Shown here: positions 24,397 through 37,428 of the stretch, piece after piece | How the letters are laid out: each line of letters starts with the position of its first letter | How positions within the stretch are numbered: position 1 is the first letter of the stretch | Assembly (NCBI GenBank): GCA_029204225.1 | Contig: CM055100.1 | Span: forward strand, 66,245,656-66,309,655 | DNA from: Diphasiastrum complanatum | Taxonomy: Eukaryota > Streptophyta > Lycopodiopsida > Lycopodiales > Lycopodiaceae | Length of the DNA: 64,000 nt | Direction: 5' to 3' | The notes under the pieces: generated by a model | Told to the model about the DNA's origin: nothing | Database searches by the model: none | What the model saw: only the letters and a program-made list of their open reading frames with translations | Position numbers and translations under genes: made by a program

Positions 24397-24631
24397 AGAT
24401 CTGAGAGATGATATAAAGGAGAGTAGTGTAACTAAAGCGGCATAGCAACAGATTGAAATTGCCTATCATAAGAGTAGAGCAGAGATCAATTTGGTTTTGC
24501 TAGTGTAATCCTTTTATATAATAGTTGTTTGCTTTTTGGAGACATTTATATGCTACTTTAGTTTTAATCATACTTAAAATGTACTCATTTGCTCTTATGT
24601 GCCTTTTGGCATTCAAAAGACATTAATAAAG

Positions 24632-24709
<78 letters not shown>
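24632..24709. repeat. (TTTC)n followed by (CT)n
   Basis: About seven TTTC units, then about 24 CT units. Confidence 0.96.
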
Positions 24710-24712
<3 letters not shown>

Positions 24713-24967
24713 ACCCCTACCTTTCTAAACTCTGCCTATTGTACCCTCTCTTTTCCTATCTACTCACTCACCCTTGTTTTCAAACAAGAAAGAAGGCAGA
24801 ATTCTGAGCATGGGAAAATTTGTTAATATGTACTTGCAAGTGAGAGAAATTTTGCAGTATTTGATTGCCATTTTTGAAGTCCTTCTCTTGTATTAGAACC
24901 ATGAATGCTTGCGTATTCATGACAACTTTTGTTGGTGGTTAATTGCATAATAAACATTTACATCTTT

Positions 24968-24984
24968 GGGGGGGGGGGGGGGGG
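24968..24984. repeat. Run of 17 G
   Basis: A pure G homopolymer. A similar run of 11 G lies at 5,769-5,779. Confidence 0.95.
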
Positions 24985-25243
24985 TTGTGATTTCCATCTT
25001 GATCCCTCTATGATGAGTACTGTGTGAATGATAATTGTCCTAAACCAAAAACTTGAGACTAGCACTTGTTGTTGCTATCATAGAAGACTAGGAATAAAAT
25101 CAACAAAAGAAAACCCTATGATAATTTGATACCGGATGGTCTGATTCGTTCCCAGTCGAATTGGACAAAGGGCCCCCTGGCACATTGCAATCAACTTTAT
25201 TCTACTTGTCAGCATTGCTCCGCGTATTTCTCCTGTTGATTAG

Positions 25244-28200
25244 CTTGTCCTTATTTCCTCCAATGGCTATCTGGAGGATGTGGTAAGTTGGCTCTCTTTT
25301 GCTTCTTGCGTCTTCACGAATTTTGTCAATTCTACTTACCTGCTGTTTTCTCTACACCCTCCTCGTCTTTCTCTACTGGATGCCATTGAGAATGATGAAC
25401 ATGGCAACAACGTTGAAGCATAAATGTTCTGCAGGTGGCACTTGCTATCCAAATAATGATAAGGAGAAATGGAAACTACTTGAGAACGCAAATGTTGAAA
25501 CCAAGAAGTCTGTCTTCACCCAAGATAAAAATGGTAGTAGAGGATCTAGTCAATGTGCACAGAAGTTGATAAAGAAGAGGACAGGACGTAAAGGTCAGAG
25601 ACCTAACTCTGAAAGTTTTGAAGACTGCGAATAACCACCTCTTGCTGAGTAGGAAATGCTAACGCCATCACAACCAACACTATCTTGAGCCTCCTTAAGA
25701 CTCTGCTTGACAAATTATCCACTAGACGTCTGGGTATTTGGATCAGATTGCTCTTCAAATATGCTCAGCAGATGGCCAAATTTGTCTTATGTTTGAAACA
25801 TTTTTAAAAGATTGATTGTTTTCTAAATACTTCTTTGATTCATGAATCTGTTTGAGGATCAAACCTTCTCCTGAATCTTTTCTTAATTCATCAGAAAAGG
25901 TTAAAGATTCAAGTTTCCATGCACATACATTGTGTTTTTTCTTCTGATGCAGACGACGTTTTGGAGTGTATGTTGTTTTTGTCGTTCTTTCTTTAACTAT
26001 GCTTTAACAAGGTTCCACACTTTCTTGCTCTCACAACTTTTAAAGCCGCCTTCATATGTCAAGCAACTGATACCAACTTGTCTTTCTATGTAGTAGTCAG
26101 TGTGGCGATTTCCAACCGATCCAGTTTATGTGCACCTTGGTCGTTCTGTTTCCAGGAAAAGTGAAGAGAGCAGCAATTTGTCTGAATCAGATGAATGCTT
26201 AAGAAAGGAGCATGGAGCTTCTCTGCTAGCTATCACATCAGATGGTTCTGTTTGGCTTTTGGACTTAAATCAGCAAAATCATAGCTTGAGCAGGCAAGTT
26301 AGAAATTTGGCTATGGCCGGACATCAGCTTTCCGCCTCATCCTTTCTATTATAATGCCAAGCTGTAATATCAGCTGCTTTGTTATAAGTGAGAGGCAAAA
26401 GATTCAAAGAATTTCTACTTTCTGTGCGTATAAGCAGCAGGACAGCTAGTTTTTCCTTTTTGGGTTTCTCGTAAGTGGCTAGATTAAGCATTTCACAAGC
26501 ATAGTTTCACGCCTTTTCTGAATTCTTGATCAGGCCGACAAAGAAGCAAAAAGAAGCCACGCGTGATGGAGTTAAGCAGGTGACAGGAATTGTTGATCAA
26601 AAGAAAGCAAGTGATGTGCAAGAACCTTCATTTTCAAAGCATAAGCTTCCAAAATTGCAATCCAAGCAGGATGAATGGGGCCTTTTTGATGACATTGATA
26701 TGTATGATAGCCAAGAGCTGTTTGGTTTTGAAGATGTTCTTGACACTAAGAAAAAGGTCTCCAGTTCAACTACAAAACATGTGGAGGCCACACAGAAAAG
26801 ATCGTCTGCAGGTGCGCCTGCTATTTCAACTTCCAATGAGACACAACCTCTTATGCTACTTTGGAGAAAGTTCAAAGTTTCAATTCTTGAAGAGACGCCT
26901 CAAAAATTGAAAGTACAACTTGTTGCACCAACTATGAGCCTGGGTGTAGTTCCAGGTGCATGTTTGGCATGCTTCGGACCACACAGATCAGTAAGTATGT
27001 TCTTTCAACAGTCTTTTTTTCTTCAGGATTTTGCATTCCTAAGTACCCTCTGCGAGCTGCTGTAGTGAGTGCCTTTATTCCACACAGATTTCAACTAAAG
27101 GCTAATGCTGTATGGACTTTGTTATCTTTGAGTTCTTAAATTTTCTTGTGGGTGCTCTACATTTTTAGGTTGAGAGTCTATAGCTAATATGGCAAAAAAG
27201 TATATTTTAGATTATGTCTAGGATGATACCCACCATGACAAAGAAGACATGTAATTTTCAACTATCAGTTCTTCTTGCTCAAAACCTAACTAGAAAGCAT
27301 AGTTTGTGAGAAAGCACCATTGAAGTTAGAAAGAACCAGCACAAACCAGTGCCGTAGTTGCGACCAATGTCCAAACATGAAATGTTTCAAACGTTTGGAA
27401 AGTTTTTTTTGACATGTTTGCAACAATCTTCCCACTTTTAAGTGAGTTAAATCAAAAGTTTTTTACTGTTGTCTACAAAAATAACCATTACCAATTGTAC
27501 AATGAAAGTAGGTTGGTTATAATGCATCTAGTGACTGGTCAGTCGAAGTAGTATAAATTGCTACAACTCATTTGGAGGTCCTGTTCCATATGAGTTGGTG
27601 CAATGGTTGCTACTTTAGGGCTTTAAACTAATACAATGGTGTTTGCGTGTGACTCGTCACCTATCGCCTAGGTCATTGTGCACTATGGTCCGAAGCTAAA
27701 GATTTTAACAATTTTCTGAACTCATAACTGAATACCCAAATTTTCAGCAACCTTATTCACTATGCGACTCAGTGATATTTGGGAGCTAGAAATTTTCAAA
27801 AAAATAAATTGCTATACGGAAATTCCAATTTGAATCTAGAATCTCCTCTGGAGGGTTGGAAAGCAATTCTTCATTACTGCAAATAATGGTACAACCCCTC
27901 CCTGATTTGAGCCCTGGGATTGTTTCAAAGGAACTTCTTTATTTTTCCCGATAATCTACAATTTTCAAGCTGAAACATGGTATAAAATGCAAGAAGTTTT
28001 GTGAAAAAATTGATATTTAACAAAAGCACAATAGGGAAAAAGCATTCTTAACCATCAACAGTGGCACTATTCAAGTTCTTTGCCAAGAATTTATTTCTTT
28101 CCAACCATCCTTCATTTGCAATTCTCCCAGTCAGCTCTCACTGAGCTATTCAGTAGTAAGTACCTTCCCAAACATTATGTCCCAAAGTAGAGCTTCATCA

Positions 28201-31200
28201 AACTTCTTCTATAATTCACCTATATGCATAACTTTATTTGTGTTGATATACAGCTTTCATATGTATGCATGAACTATAGCTGCAGCTGATCGTAATTCAC
28301 TGCGACGGCGTTCCAGAATGCCAGCGATCAGCAATCTGGACAGCAGAATGCTCTCTGAATCACTTTTTTGTTTTAACACTAAAACTCGAAAAAACACAAA
28401 AAAAAACACACAAAAACTCCAAGAAAACACCAAAACCAAAAAAAAAATCAGAAAATTAAAAAAAAAAGCAGCCATCTGGGAAGCCCTGATAGGGATTCTG
28501 GGATCGCTATCCGGAATGCATTCCCAATTGGACATGCAACTATGGGACAAACAAACTGATAACTTGAATACGGAAAAAAGGGAAACCTTGAACTGTCTCC
28601 TGTAACTTAGAAAGCTTACCAATCCGCAAATCCCTGGTGAAACTCCATTATGTGCATCCACGACAGTTATGGTGACATAGACAAAATATAAACATCCTCT
28701 ACTAGAATTCGGCTTGTGTTTGTATCAAAAGAGGAAACAAAGTTATTTAGCTGTCCAGCATAGTTTTACGCCAATCCTATTCACTTTCTTTCTTCTTACA
28801 ACCAACTTCTTGAGCTTTTTCCTTGAGCCACTAAAAGAATGCAAAACAATTTTTGAAAAAACCTCCTTTAATCCGTGGTTAAAACATTGTGAGCAAGCGC
28901 ACCCAAAAATTTGAATCAGAGCTAAGGAATCATTTGGGTCTTCTTTCTTCCCTTTGTTGAGTTTAATAATGACAGTTTTTCATCAAGATAAGTACTGCAT
29001 TTATGGTGTATCCCATTCTAGTTTTCCAAAGGTTATCAACCTGGGTGGCATGCTTTTAGAGACAATATTGTGTTGCATCATTTTTGCTTCGCTGTCATGA
29101 GATAATTACTACTGCAGGACGCTTAAATGCCAGTGTCAATACGATCAACATCCTCGCTACACCACCTTTGTTAAGGGTATGTTGGTTGTTGCTCTCCTTT
29201 GCAAGGTCGCACTTTCTGTCACTAAGGCTGCTGCTCACTATTATGGACCTCTTGAGGCATCCAAAGTCCTACCTCCCATGCTCCTTCAACTCAGACTAGT
29301 CGCAGTCTCCCACTTTTCATGTCAGTTTTCTAGTTGCTGTTGTTCCTATGTCATATATTGTTTAACCTTTATTTCCCAGTGACAATGACCTTACTTGCAT
29401 CCTCATGGGCATTATCTAGGCTCAAGTTTGCAACACTGCAGGTTCATTGTTGGATTTCCTGTGTTGTGGCATCAACTACATAATCCCGAGTGTACCGTGA
29501 AAACCAACTATGTAGATGAATAGGCCTATATACCTCATTGTTGCTGATTGATTAATCAGAGAGTAAGCTTTGTCTAGCAGCAGTTGGGTTAGATCAGCAT
29601 CATAGATTAGATTTTAGGTGAGTGTTTGGAAACAATGGGGTAGAACATAACAATCAGAACAGAGCGCTTTCTCACACAAAATTGTGTTTATAGATATAGT
29701 GCTTTCATACAAAAGCTAGGCTCTAGCTGAACGTAGAGACTCTTCCCTGAGTGCAATCATTCATGTCACAGGTAATTGTCTTGACGCTGCTCGGTACTCT
29801 TAAAATATTTCAGGCTGGTTCTGGTTCTGCTGCAGCCCAGGCTTACAATCCGTTGGGCAATAATGTTCTGTCAACAGGTGAAAGCCATCAGACGTGTGTA
29901 CTATTTGCCTCTGTTGTTGGTGGGACTGGTGAGGGAAGCATCCAATTATCAACAAAATTCTTGGGAAGTATATTCGCCAAGTGTGGCATTCAGCAAGCTA
30001 CGAATGCAGTTTTTACAGGTTGCTAGAGCTTCATTTTTCTCAGCTAGTAGCTCTATTTTGCAATGATATGCAGTACTTCATATATACTCGGTTCCCTACA
30101 AGTTAAAGTGTCTTTGCTATGTAGTTAAATCTATGCTTGCATTTGAAAGGAGCTGCTTATACATAATGACTGACAATGTCGTACAAACATTTCCTACTTG
30201 GACTGATATCTGTTTCAGCTTGCCATATCCCTGACTGGAAAAAGCCATTGCTGTAATTTGATTTGAGTAGCAGTTCGAATCATTTCAAACTGTTCTTGGC
30301 AGTTTGAATCGTCCTACTGCAAAACGATTTTGAAAAACCTTAATTAAAAAAAGGTCGAATAAAACATGGGAATTTTTCTTTTGCACTATAAAGGTCAAAC
30401 TGTGAATTGATTTGGCTAATGGGATCAAGTCTGGCATTGTAGATATTCTTACGTGTTTGTCATGGTAAAGGTGACACTGCTGGGAGAGTGCATGCAATCC
30501 CAGTCGATATTTCTGGAACAACAATGTGGGCTCCAATATTACTTTGTGAGCTCAAAGAGCCCATCCTTGCTTTACTGGCTGTTTCGTCTGTAGCACCTGC
30601 TTTTGAGACCAGCCGACCTGGAGATGGAAGATCTAATACAACTACAACAGATAAGAGCCCCTTCTTGAAAAGTAAAACAGTCGTCGATGCAAGAACAGAG
30701 CAAGAACCTAGAGAATACAATCATTTGTTGGTAATTGGCAAGCAGGGCCGAGTCATGGCTATGTATCCGAAGAACAAAAGAGAGGAGTCATTTCATTCTT
30801 TGTTCCTATCTGCTGATTGTTTGGAAGGATCTTCTTGGGCAAACCACCATACTTTTGCGGGAAGCCATATGGAAGGATTGGTTTTGCGTGACTGGGTGAT
30901 CAAGTTCCCAGTTGTGGAAGCTTGCATTTTAGGGTCAGCCCAACTTTGTTACTGTACTGGATCTCGAATCTTTGTCATGGACCTTTTCGAAGACGTCAAC
31001 TTTTCTTATGATTCATTTGGTTCACACAGACCAGCAGCTGCAGTGCTAGAGTCTTCTGCTGAGGGAATTACTAGGAAGAAATTGTACAGGAAATATTTGC
31101 ATAGACGTCTGCGAGAAACATTTGTAAGTAGAGAAGTACCTCTGTCAGATACAGTGGTTCATCTGATAAGTAAAGTAAGTTTCAGTGGGACTGTGAGTGG

Positions 31201-34200
31201 AAGGCCTGTTGTTGCTCTGACATCAAAAGGCAGGCTCCTGTCAGTTGAAGTCTCTGAACATTCCCTTCTCACAGGAGAAGCTGACAGTAGCAGCAGCGCA
31301 GAGTTCCAGAAAAGTTGGAGCACAGTTTATACAAGAACAAAAGCAAGATTTACTGTAATATTGCTATTTTGTTTTGTAGATGATTGGATGTGTGACATAG
31401 TTGGTATATGATAGAAGTACAACTATAATATTTAGGTTTAGAATCAAAGTCAAAGCTATCACATTCACTATGCTTCTATGCAGGCTAGAAAGTTGAAACC
31501 ATCTACTTTGGTGCCAATGATTTTGCAGGAACTAATTGAAAAAATAGCTGAAGCGACACAATTATTCAATGCTGTTCAAAGACGTGTGGTTGCTCTGAAT
31601 TTTGCAATTCATGAGCTCGCGGCAGCACTACACATTGCATACCACCTTTCAACTGGTTGTTGTAGTGATTTTTTAAAAAGGCCTGCTTCTTTGCCTGATG
31701 GTTACAAGTTGATTCGGCAAATCCCAGAGTCTCAGAATCTTTCTACTTGCAGATTGTGGTGTTCACTGACAGTATATCATCACCCAAGTATATCTCTTTC
31801 TGCAGAGCATCTGCAGTTCTCACATTGCAATCACCAAGTTCCATTTTCGTCCACAGCTGTCTCATATGACTGTTCTACCAGCCCTATCCGTCTTTCAGTT
31901 GATCTTTACAATCATAGTAGTTTCCCACTTTCTCATCACTGGTCCATGTTATTGAAAGTTGGGCCTCTGATTTCTAGCTGTAAGTCAGTTGCATCCTTTT
32001 CTACAATCATCAATAGTGGACGTGGTCTGCCAATTGGCGGACACTGCACCTCTGATTTTGACTTTGTAGCTCCTTGCAAAAATTGGGAACCTTTGTTAGC
32101 CTCAATATATCTTTGCCATATTCATGATTTTCACAAACTACTTCTTGATAGCTCAGGTTCGGATAATACAGCCTCAGACGATTGCTTTCATGTCTCACCT
32201 TATTGTTATGAAATATCTGCTGGCAAGCTATTGAATGGCGATGAGGAACTTCAATTTTGGAATGAATGTGCATCAACAAGGCATGCCGGGAGTTCAACTT
32301 TGGATGAAGGTGCTCAAGGGTTTTTAAATACTCCAGGGGCTGCTTGCTTCTTGTTATCACAATACAGGATAGATGTCCTTTCATTTTTGATGCCGCCGAC
32401 TTCAGGTCTGGGATACAAGTTGTATGACATCCTTTCTGAAAGTCAGGGTCACACGGAGCACGTATTTGGTTCATTCTCAGGAAGCATTACGCTGCAAGCC
32501 AGACCAGATCAGATGGATGCAAAGGCGACTGAATTATGGGCTCTGTTCTGCTTAGAAGATTTGGTGCAAAGATCAAATTTGAAGGTAAGATATAGAAGTT
32601 TTCTATCTGTTTCTAGTGTTGTACTTGCGACGAGTGAATTAAATAGAGCAGCTTATAGTTTCGTTCGTCGAACTTTTACGACCCTGAAGGTCATTCTCCT
32701 AGTATCAGTAGACATTGACTCACTACCCAACTAAAGAATCCTTCCAGACTAACCCTCCGAGTCATGCGGAGGTGCTGATAGTTATGTAACGTGTGTCTTG
32801 TGTCTAGGCTTGACTTGTGTTTTGAAACCAATCTTGTGAACAAACAAAGATACATTATACCCCTTTATCATGACTCATCACCAATGTCGCTTAGAAACAA
32901 GTGCTATCTAGAGACTAGATGATTACGTCTCACACTGCTGCTCACTGAAGGGACATGCTATTTGGGCTACACGGGCATCTCTTTTTCAGGTGCCGTTAAT
33001 GCATGCGTTTTGGAGATTGTCTTTATGGATCTTTTTCTTTGTTGCTCATTTTCTACGTTGCTTCACCTATTAATGCTAGAAAAAGTGATGTCAGGATCAG
33101 GGCTATCCTTGCAACAAATTGAAGAAGGGTCTAAATAGTTATATAGCTTGGATATGGATATTTGCTAATGACATTTTGTAACGGGTTCTTCTCAGATTTG
33201 GACTCCTAAATGCAGGACAGTGGAAGAGAGTTATGGTCACAACCAGGACTAACCATTCCATGACAGAACATATAACAACAATTTGTCAATCCATTATCAA
33301 TCTCCAACCTACAGGGGGATTATGCTCTCTGAGTTTGCCCTTGAAGAAGCTCACAAACTCAACATTAAAAAATATATCAGAAAAAGACTTCAGTGCTATT
33401 TATAGCCTCATATTAGGGTTTCTGGATAGGGTTGGGTGCCTACCTGTAGAGCAACAATTATACATTCTTGGTCCGCCAACAAACTACTATATATAAACAC
33501 ATCAATAGGCTCCCCTGTGGCCTAATGTATGATGGGATGGCCCTCCCATTTGGCATGGCAAAGATGCTACTCCCTGTATTTTATGTAATGTTGAAACAAA
33601 CTGTCTCAAAAAATCTCATAGAATGCAGTTAAGGACCTTGGGCCCGCCATTAGCTTCACAATGGTAAGCAATACTCATCAATGTGTTGTATTCTCAACAT
33701 GTGTCTTCTATATTTATTGTTGCCGTATAGAAAATAATGTATAAAGAAATGAGGTTGTGTAGCAATGTATTTAAGACCTACGGCAAGATTTTATAATTTC
33801 ATTTCAAAAAAGGCCATATTCTTTTTGCTCTTTTTTTATTTGATAAGGTTGGCAACGAGCTGGTTATGTCAACGCCTGCGGGTGGAATGGTGTCTTTCTC
33901 TTTGGATAAGGAAGTGGCTGAGGATGGTATTGAAGCTTTCTGGAGAGTGAAGCTTCAAGCGTCATCCTTACAGGTCGGATGTCTTGTAAGAGAAGCAATA
34001 CTTTCTCGCTTGGAGGAGCGTGAGAAAAACACAAGATTTTCTGAAGGAAGTGGCAATCTTCATTCTTCAGCCGACCAGCATGAGTTGCATTGCCTAGAAA
34101 AAGCCACCCAATTTGATCCTCATGAGAGATTACGAGATGTCGATGATGAAACGTTGATGGCTGTAATGAAGAACGTTGAAAAAATTGGTCATAGAGCGGA

Positions 34201-34856
34201 AGTGCTTCTAAGGTGCTGGGAGGATGTCAGAGCGTGTGCACAGCAGGAAGGAACAGGTGTGCTAAGACTTTTTGTTCAAAACAAACTTGGCCTAGTATAC
34301 TTAAATTAACATTGAAGTTCAAAAACTATAAAGTTCCTTCATGTAATCAGTATACTTCTTTGCTACTTTTTCTAGTTTATAGCTTCAAGTCAATTCAAAT
34401 GATTCAATAATTTCTTCCTGAGATTGAATCGAGCACTAACGAAGTTTCTAAGGAAAAGCAGAGACTTCAGAGAAAAAAATATTAAAATAAAAACGTTTTA
34501 GAATTTCAAATCGATTTCAAACCTTTTCAATTGTGGTTCTTTACTTCTATCCACTGGGCTGGAAATTTTTAAGATGTATAATGAGAAAACTCTTGAGAAC
34601 AGTTGGAAGATTTCTCAAATTCTATTTGCAAGAATCTTGAGGGTTTATGATGGGGTACTTTCATAGCTATCCCCGGTGATTTTGCTGTTTGACCAAACTT
34701 ACGTTCTTGATTATACACTTTTACATGCTAAAACTCAAATCAGCACTTTTACCTCTTGCAGATATTGTGATTAATCTATTGAATGACACTTATGCACTGG
34801 TCCAAGAGTTGCTTGAAGCTTACAGGACTTTTTGCAAAATTTCCCCTTTGAGGTAA
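25244..34856 (+). CDS. FAAP100: FAAP100-like Fanconi anaemia core-complex subunit
   Basis: FAAP100 works with FANCB and the E3 ligase FANCL in the nuclear complex that ubiquitinates FANCD2-FANCI during crosslink repair. Seven exons join with matching phases: 26,097-26,293; 26,534-26,990; 29,814-30,018; 30,471-31,354; 31,484-32,584; 33,848-34,256; 34,762-34,856 (TAA 34,854). This gives 1115 codons (human protein about 880). Resemblance to FAAP100 is collinear. Propeller strands: SLLAITSDGSVWLLDL, FTGDTAGRVHAIPV, LLVIGKQGRVMAMYPK, CYCTGSRIFVMDLF and VVALTSKGRLLSVEV. Helical segment after the propeller: LIEKIAEATQLFNAVQRR...LNFAIHELAAAL. C-terminal helices: EKIGHRAEVLLRCWEDV and a final ALVQELLEAYRTF, the last lying where FAAP100 ends. 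The N-terminus is unresolved; open sequence from 25,244 to 25,634 may hold it. Introns are 129 bp to 2.8 kb; the first resolved one is GC-AG. A FANCB-like propeller is the main alternative, but the tail fits FAAP100 better. Confidence 0.68.
26991..29813. other. Large intron of the FAAP100-like gene
   Basis: 2.8 kb between two phase-0 exon edges (donor GTAAGT, acceptor ATTTCAG). Mostly AT-rich with A-runs near 28,380-28,470. An open stretch at 29,119-29,380 follows a CTGCAG acceptor but does not fit the required phase from 26,990. I see no other gene. Confidence 0.5.
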
Positions 34857-36500
34857 TCATTCACTGCATGTTTTGGCCATCTTCACAACTCTATATATTG
34901 GAGATGTGTTGCTCAGCAGAGGAGTGCGGCTAAAGATTGAGCTCACAAACGGTTGCAAAAGTAAGTTTGGTTTTGGCAAGTCTAACCAGACTAGTTGCCA
35001 CTTTCTCACTAATTTCATGAGCATTTAGGTTCAGGCTTAATGTTCCTTTTGACAGGGAATTTATACCAGTCCAATCTTTTGAATGACAATTAGTCATTTA
35101 CCACACCCATGATTTAAATCTAGAGCGTCATTGGTGCATTTTTGTGACTCTCGCTACAATTGACATCAATGTGATGCAGTTTTCTGGTCGCTGATTGTTT
35201 TGGTGTTTGTCTGTAGCCAGATTATTCCTGCACAAGTATAAAAGAACATCCTCTGCCTGGGTTTCTGCACAGCTATGCTTGTGCCACTTTTTGTATCTGA
35301 CATGCTTACAATGCAACTTATCAGCATTTGTTGGCACAGCGGAAGTTGGTTGGTAGGGATTAGAAAGTACTATATAGGAGGTATTTTTCAAGATGAGATG
35401 CTCCATATGTTTTGCGGACAGATTGGGCTATCGAAGTGTAATTGCTTAGATATCCTGTTATTATATGTCATATGATGGAAATGTGGATTGCAACGTGTTC
35501 CATTTAAATGCATTTTCTTGTTTCAGTAAGTTCTGTTGTCCCAAAGTTTCCTCTTCAACCACTGAAGGGTAGTATGGATTTATACTCGTTGAATCTGACT
35601 CTGGTACGACAACGGGACTTACCTATGTGTCAATGTACCTCTTGTTATGTGGAACGCTCAAGAAACTCAGTCAACAGAATCTGATCAAATGCTGTCTATA
35701 TATAATGCTACATTTCCATCATGCGAATTGGTCATGAGACATGCTTGTTGAAGTTTTGGAGTTCTGAATTACAGAAGAGGAAGCATGCACACACATACAC
35801 GTGCATGCGCACGCTCACCAAACTTATCAGACCATCATGTTGGACAGCCTTTTCAAGTGCTAGCTAGTTAGATACACACAAGGCCAACTTTTCAATTCCA
35901 TCATGCTTGAGCAGCTTTCAAATCCTCTCAAATCGCTTTTTAGTAAAATTAGTTTATTCAAGTTGCCACTCCACTAAATTCGTCTAAATACTGCTTAGAG
36001 GTTGATGGGCCACTTCAACCAAACATTAACTAAATGTTACCGTATGTAAAATAGTGAACCATCTTATGAGGTTCCAAATATCTTTGAATGGATTGCATTC
36101 AACATGTCGATGTAGGTTCCCTGCCAATTTCATCCTTCCCCCCTTTTTTTGTAGCTTTGTATGTCCATGTGCCTTAAACAAACTCACTCTTGACCTTGAG
36201 GCGAGGAAAAGACCTATTTAGTATTGTGCCCTATGTTTCTGAGCTCATACTAACCTTCCCATGTGCTTTTCTAGATTGATACAAGAATACAATGTATGTC
36301 CCACAAAATGACTTTTACAAAACTGACACATGTTGGGGTTGGCTTTGACCTTGATGTAGATGTATAGCCAATGCATGCACCTAGTGGCCAGCTTTGTGTA
36401 AGGATATTAAGCTGTTTATACAAAAATGTGATTATTGCCAACGTATAGGCAAACCCACGTTTTCGATGCATTGGCCTTTAAATCCAATTATTTCCACTAG
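34857..36500. other. No gene seen
   Basis: The 3' flank of the FAAP100-like gene. Contains a strictly alternating purine-pyrimidine run at 35,783-35,814. Confidence 0.5.
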
Positions 36501-36504
36501 CACC

Positions 36505-36960
36505 ATTGAGAACTGGGCGTATTGACTATGTTGGACCAATCAAACCAATCACGTAGAAAATTAGAAGACCATATAATTCAGTGGCTATGGATTATGCTAC
36601 TAAGATGGTTGACACGGAGACAACACAAAAAAAAATGATACCAAAACGGTGGTTAAGTTCCTATTTCAGAATATCATAACACGTTATGGCTATCCTATGG
36701 AGCTAGTTAGCAACGGAGGATATTGAGGTATTAGTCATATATTTTCTGTTCTTACACAAAAACTACACCATACAATTCAAAAGCTAACAAGTTGATGGAG
36801 CGAATGGCATTCTATGCAAAATCCTCAATAAAATCACCACATCTCATGCTTTGGATTGGAACCAGAAGCAAATAGCTACTAAGAAGTCGCCCTACTTCTT
36901 AGTTTATGGTATGCAAGCCATTTTACACAATAGAGTTTGAAGTTTTAAAGTTTTGAATCA
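36505..36960 (+). pseudogene. Ty3/Gypsy integrase core relic
   Basis: Readable in pieces across frames. VGPIKPIT and AMDYATKMVD mark the first catalytic Asp region, VKFLFQNIITRYGYPMELVS the second region (SNGG for the usual SDRG), and then a broken HHTIQ segment and a KSPYFLVYGMQ-type end. Stops and A-run indels throughout. No LTR nearby. Confidence 0.7.
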
Positions 36961-37370
36961 ACATAGAAGAATGAATGGACTTCAACATGGTATGAAAAAA
37001 AAAAATTGATTGCTACTAAGTAATTAGATGAAGAAATGAGACTCTCTAATTGAGACATAACTACGACATAACCGATAAAAAAAAGTGCTATGATTTTTTA
37101 ATAAAAGAGGAGATTATATACTATTATATGATAATACGCATATATGCTTTTCTCAGGGCAATTCCATACTCTATGAATTGGACTATACAAAGTGAGAGAA
37201 AAATTTGAGAGAAAAATTTGACAACGGATTGGCAGACTTGCAAGGGCATTTAAAAATAAAAACTAAAAGGTCAACGTTATCAAATTTTTATGATGACGTG
37301 GAATTTTCCACCTCTCTCTCTCCCTTGTTATGTCTATCCATTCGGTGTGTCGTTTGTAAATTGACTATTC

Positions 37371-37371
<1 letters not shown>

Positions 37372-37427
<56 letters not shown>
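37372..37427. repeat. (CT)n microsatellite
   Basis: About 28 CT units. Confidence 0.97.

Positions 37428-37428
<1 letters not shown>

Noticed and set aside
29119-29380. Possible exon of the FAAP100-like gene after a CTGCAG acceptor
   Set aside because: Entering in the phase left by the exon ending at 26,990 gives an immediate stop, and the exon at 29,814 joins directly in phase 0.
32585-32734. Extension of the FAAP100-like exon past 32,584
   Set aside because: A GTAAGA donor ends the exon and the downstream frame loses resemblance; it is read-through into the intron.
33233-33496. 87-codon frame inside the intron before the exon at 33,848
   Set aside because: The flanking exons already join in phase 0, and the sequence shows no resemblance to the protein.
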